A stretch of 55,765 bases of DNA from positions 1 through 55,765 of the forward strand of contig WRMG01000005.1 of assembly GCA_009777255.1 (NCBI GenBank), read 5' to 3'. Within the stretch, counting starts at the first letter, position 1; every line of letters starts with the position of its first letter. This DNA is from Oscillospiraceae bacterium (lineage in GTDB: Bacteria > Bacillota > Clostridia > Oscillospirales > UBA929). Of this stretch, positions 53,047-55,765 are shown piece after piece. Both the position numbers and the translations under genes were made by a program. Under the pieces are notes generated by a model. It was not told the DNA's origin. It made no database searches and worked only from the letters and a program-made list of their open reading frames with translations.

Positions 53047-53985
53047 GTGCTGAACATTTCACACGCGATTTATCTCGCGCCGATGGCGGGCGTGACGGAC
53101 TGGGCGTACCGCGCGGTCTGCCGGCAGTTCGCGCCGATAGTAACCGTGTCGGAGATGGTGTCGGCAAAGGCGCTTGTGTATCAGGATTCAAAGACCTCGC
53201 GGCTCTTGAGGAAGGACGGCTCTCCGTACGGCGTCCAATTGTTCGGCAGCGAGCCGGATACCATGGCTAAGGCGGCGGTGATCGCGCTGGAGAAATCGGG
53301 CGCTGATTTTCTGGACATAAACATGGGCTGCCCCACGCCTAAGATAGTTAAAAACGGCGACGGCTGCGCGCTTATGCAAAGCCCCGCGCTGTGCGGCGAG
53401 ATAGTTGCGGCCGTGGCCGCCGCCGTGGATGTACCCGTAACGGTGAAGCTGAGGCTCGGCTGGGACAGGGGTTCACTGAACGCCGCCGGGGTCGCCAAAA
53501 TCTGTGAGGACGCGGGCGCGGCGGCGGTGTGCGTACACGGGCGCACGCGCGCGCAACAGTACGGCGGGCGCGCGGACTGGGACGCAATCGCCGAAGTCAA
53601 GGCGGCGCTGGGGATTCCCGTGATAGCAAACGGCGATATATGCTCGGCTGAAACGGCCGTGCGCGCGCTGAAACGCTCGAAGGCGGACGCGGTTATGGTC
53701 GGGCGAGCGGCGCTGGGGAACCCGTTTATTTTCAGGGAGCTATACGCGGTGCTGTCGGGGCTGCCCGTGCCCGCGCCGCCTGATATACGGGAGCGGGCGC
53801 GTTGGGCCGGCGAGCAGTTCAGGCTGATGCGCGAGGATAAGGGCGAGCGGGTCGCCGTGCTGGAGGCACGGAAGCATTTTTGCTGGTATCTGCACGGTTT
53901 GCCGTATTCACAGCGGTACAAGCGCGAGATAATAGCCATGAACACGGCGGAGGATGCTGAGCGGGTTTTGGAGCAGTGGGTGTAA
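53047..53985 (+). CDS. dusB: tRNA-dihydrouridine synthase, DusB type
   Basis: The 312-residue FMN enzyme has the Dus order: LAPMAGVTDWAYRAVCRQF, FGSEPDTMAKAA, the catalytic Cys in INMGCPTPKIVKNGDG, KLRLGWDRG, VHGRTRAQQYGG, ANGDICSAE and VGRAALGNPF. It reduces uridine in the tRNA D-loop using NADPH. The GTG at 53047 gives the expected start (LNISHAIYLAPM). The gene lies 2 bases after the ligase stop. Confidence 0.94.
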   Translation: MLNISHAIYLAPMAGVTDWAYRAVCRQFAPIVTVSEMVSAKALVYQDSKTSRLLRKDGSPYGVQLFGSEPDTMAKAAVIALEKSGADFLDINMGCPTPKIVKNGDGCALMQSPALCGEIVAAVAAAVDVPVTVKLRLGWDRGSLNAAGVAKICEDAGAAAVCVHGRTRAQQYGGRADWDAIAEVKAALGIPVIANGDICSAETAVRALKRSKADAVMVGRAALGNPFIFRELYAVLSGLPVPAPPDIRERARWAGEQFRLMREDKGERVAVLEARKHFCWYLHGLPYSQRYKREIIAMNTAEDAERVLEQWV

Positions 53986-54025
53986 CGGCAGGCTGCGCGG
54001 AGATTACTGAAAGGGGGCGGAGAGG

Positions 54026-54637
54026 ATCGAGGAACTGGTACGGAGGGCGAAAAGCGGGGACAAGGCGGCGTTTGAGGAGCTTGTTATTGCGAATCAGCGC
54101 GGCGTGTATTCGCTTGCCCTGAGGTACACCGGCAACCGTGAGGACGCGCTGGACGTTTCGCAGGAGGCGTTTTTCAGGGCGTATAAAGGACTTGCTTTCT
54201 TTCAGGGCGACTGCGCGTTTTCGACGTGGCTGTACAGGCTGACGATAAACGCCGCTATCGACGCTCTGCGCCGCTCGAAGCGGAAAAGCGCCGTGCCCTT
54301 CTCCGCGCTGGGCGAACCCGAACAGGTGCTTGACATTCCCGACGACCGCGGCGCGCCGGACGAGAAAGCGGAGCTGGGTGAATTAAAGGAAGCATTAGCG
54401 GAGGCGCTGAAAACGCTGTCGGACGAACACAGGGCGGTGTTTATACTGCGCGCCGTGCATGAGCTGAGCTATACCGAGATAGCGGAGATACTCGATTTGG
54501 AGGAGGGTACCGTCAAGTCGCGGCTGTCACGGGCGCGGGAGAAATTAAAGCAGGCGCTGGAAGGGAACTTTTCGCCGTCCGTTTCGTCAAACGGTAATAG
54601 AAAGAAGAGCAAAGGAGGCGGGTTGTATGGATCATGA
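54026..54637 (+). CDS. ECF RNA polymerase sigma factor, no standard start codon
   Basis: Region 2 (AAFEELV, then LALRYTGNREDALDVSQEAF and FSTWLYRLTINAAIDALRR) and region 4 (LSYTEIAEILDLEEGTVKSR) mark a SigW-like ECF sigma factor. The first ATG/GTG/TTG in frame is GTG at 54104, inside region 2, which would delete about 26 conserved residues. Conserved coding (IEELVRRAKSGDKAAFEEL) continues upstream to a TGA at 54008. Within it only ATC (54026) or CTG (54035) could start, both close behind GGGGGCGGAGAGG. A non-standard start, or a base change from ATG to ATC, is likely. The ORF track starts at 54104. The gene overlaps the anti-sigma gene. Confidence 0.82.
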   Translation: MEELVRRAKSGDKAAFEELVIANQRGVYSLALRYTGNREDALDVSQEAFFRAYKGLAFFQGDCAFSTWLYRLTINAAIDALRRSKRKSAVPFSALGEPEQVLDIPDDRGAPDEKAELGELKEALAEALKTLSDEHRAVFILRAVHELSYTEIAEILDLEEGTVKSRLSRAREKLKQALEGNFSPSVSSNGNRKKSKGGGLYGS

Positions 54638-55229
54638 GCTGTTTGACAAAAAGCTGGACGCGGCGGCCAAAGAGCTTTTGACCGACGCGCCCGCGGAATT
54701 GCTTAAAGGCGTGATGTATCGCATAGAACAGGACGCAAAGCCCAAAAGAAGGTTCGCGTTCGGGCGTTATACGGGGTTTGCCGCCGCTGCCGCAGCGGTG
54801 CTGATATTCGTGAGCTTACGCTCGGGGATGTACAGGGAGAGTAACGATACGCATGAAAACGCGATTATGCCCGAGGCGGCGTCCGCGCCCGTTTTGCAGT
54901 CCGCCGCGAACGCGGACAGCATGGATGTTTATGACGCCGGAGGAGGCGGCCGGCCCGAGGAACGGGCTTTATATCCGGCGGACAGCTCCGCCGGAGCCGC
55001 GCTGTCCTCGCCGCCGGAGCTTACCGGTCTGGACAAGGCGCTTTTTGAGTGGACGCACGCGCGGGAGGGAGAGCTTTTAAGCACGCGGATACTGTCGAGG
55101 ACGGATAGCGAGCTGGTCGCGGTAGTCGAATATGAAACGGAGGTTTTGGAGCTGACCGTCATTGAGCGGGAAGGTGAGTTTTCATTTTACGAAGCTCCAG
55201 TCCGACAAGGAGAAGAGCCAGCGTCATAG
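54627..55229 (+). CDS. Probable membrane anti-sigma factor
   Basis: The 200-residue protein has a cytoplasmic N-terminal part (about 1-45) of the kind that binds ECF sigma factors, one membrane helix (about 50-66: FAAAAAAVLIFVSL) and an extracytoplasmic domain rich in Ala/Pro/Ser up to about 130, then a folded C-terminal region. It overlaps the sigma gene by 11 bases with its own AAAGGAGG, the usual sigma/anti-sigma layout. No zinc-binding HxxxCxxC motif is visible, so the call rests on position and topology. Its last 71 bases are antisense to the MATE gene end. Confidence 0.7.
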   Translation: MDHELFDKKLDAAAKELLTDAPAELLKGVMYRIEQDAKPKRRFAFGRYTGFAAAAAAVLIFVSLRSGMYRESNDTHENAIMPEAASAPVLQSAANADSMDVYDAGGGGRPEERALYPADSSAGAALSSPPELTGLDKALFEWTHAREGELLSTRILSRTDSELVAVVEYETEVLELTVIEREGEFSFYEAPVRQGEEPAS

Positions 55230-55765
55230 CCGCCGCGTCGGCGATCGGACCGGAGTAGATTACGCCGTTTATGCCGAACAGTCTTGGCAGCGTGAGGATA
55301 AGCGGCACGAAGAAGATAAACTGGCGCGTCGCGGCGATAAACACGCCCTTGAACGCTTTGCCGATCGAAGTGAAGAAGTTGCCGCAGAGCGGCTGTATGC
55401 CGTTAATGAACGCGAGCATAAGGTATATCCTGAAAAAACGCACGGCAAAATCGAAGTAAAGCTCGTCGCCCTGACCGAACATGGAGATAAGCTGGCGCGG
55501 GAAAAGCTGGTAGCACAGGAACGATATTACCGACATGGCGGTGGCCGCGAGCAGGCCCAGTTTAAGGGTCTGCCTTACGCGGTCATATTTTTTCGCGCCG
55601 TAGTTGAAGCCGATAATGGGCTGGCAGCCCTGTGATATGCCGATGACGACGCTGAAGAACAGCATGTTCGTCTTCATCACTATGCCCGCGACGGCGAGCG
55701 GTATCTCCGCGCCGTAGACAGACTGGGCGCCGTAGCGCCGCAGCGTGTTGTTCAGGATGATCTGT
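55159..55765 (-). CDS. MATE family efflux transporter, 5' partial
   Basis: The frame is open to the window edge; residues before the track methionine (NNTLRRYGAQSVYGAEIPL) continue the family. GISQGCQPIIGFNYGAKKYDRVRQTL is the typical MATE half-repeat, followed by membrane helices and the end LELRKMKTHLPAQ. MATE pumps export drugs or metabolites by sodium or proton antiport. About 200 C-terminal residues are present. The 3' end overlaps the anti-sigma gene on the opposite strand by 71 bases. Confidence 0.88.
   Translation of the reverse strand, partial: QIILNNTLRRYGAQSVYGAEIPLAVAGIVMKTNMLFFSVVIGISQGCQPIIGFNYGAKKYDRVRQTLKLGLLAATAMSVISFLCYQLFPRQLISMFGQGDELYFDFAVRFFRIYLMLAFINGIQPLCGNFFTSIGKAFKGVFIAATRQFIFFVPLILTLPRLFGINGVIYSGPIADAAAMTLALLLVGLELRKMKTHLPAQ

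Noticed and set aside
1-55765. tRNA or rRNA genes
   Set aside because: No cloverleaf with a TTCGA-type arm or rRNA-like sequence was recognized by eye. A tRNAscan/Infernal run would settle it.

Overview
The window looks like one chromosomal segment of an anaerobic, spore-forming Clostridia-type Firmicute of fairly high GC. The evidence is an intact spoIIGA-sigE pair, a DUF4364 gene, an archaeal-type split glutamate synthase, a type III glutamine synthetase, an ANTAR regulator and strong AGGAGG ribosome sites. I saw no rRNA, tRNA, CRISPR array, prophage or insertion sequence.

Region 1 (1-11 kb) handles plant polysaccharide. It holds a ThuA-like protein, a GH31 alpha-xylosidase-like enzyme, an ExoA AP endonuclease, a membrane-anchored GH10 xylanase, a CE15-like esterase, a bactofilin (minus strand) and a GH2 beta-mannosidase. 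These are followed by a frameshifted and truncated PfkB kinase remnant and an ADP-ribosylglycohydrolase. A CsoR-type repressor and a P1B metal ATPase (minus strand) separate this region from the next.

Region 2 (13.2-42 kb) is the core. An almost gapless run of 18 ORFs (13316-37891) carries the three parts of an archaeal-type glutamate synthase with its ferredoxin and FAD subunits. It also carries purB, purA, glmS, glnA, an ANTAR regulator, carA, carB fused in frame to dapF, guaA, pyrG, gatCAB and aspS. Most products make glutamine, spend it as an amide donor, or use aspartate. A second unit (38.1-42 kb) has an ammonium channel fused to a P-II domain, then a type III glutamine synthetase. Both units start with a good sigma-A promoter and a leader in which a small hairpin with the same hexaloop, AAAGGC, is mutually exclusive with an intrinsic terminator. 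With the ANTAR regulator encoded inside the first unit, this suggests a self-contained nitrogen-responsive antitermination circuit. It is the most interesting system in the window.

Region 3 (42-55.8 kb) is mixed: a GH94 cellobiose phosphorylase, an SLH surface protein with tandem repeats, a cluster of short palindromic repeats, the spoIIG locus, a QueT transporter with a switch-like leader, DUF4364, a BMP-family lipoprotein, an XRE-cupin regulator with an acyl-CoA ligase, dusB, an ECF sigma/anti-sigma pair whose sigma gene lacks a standard start codon, and the end of a MATE transporter on the minus strand. Short palindromic repeats recur between and at the ends of genes. All functions are read from motifs in the translations; no database search was run.
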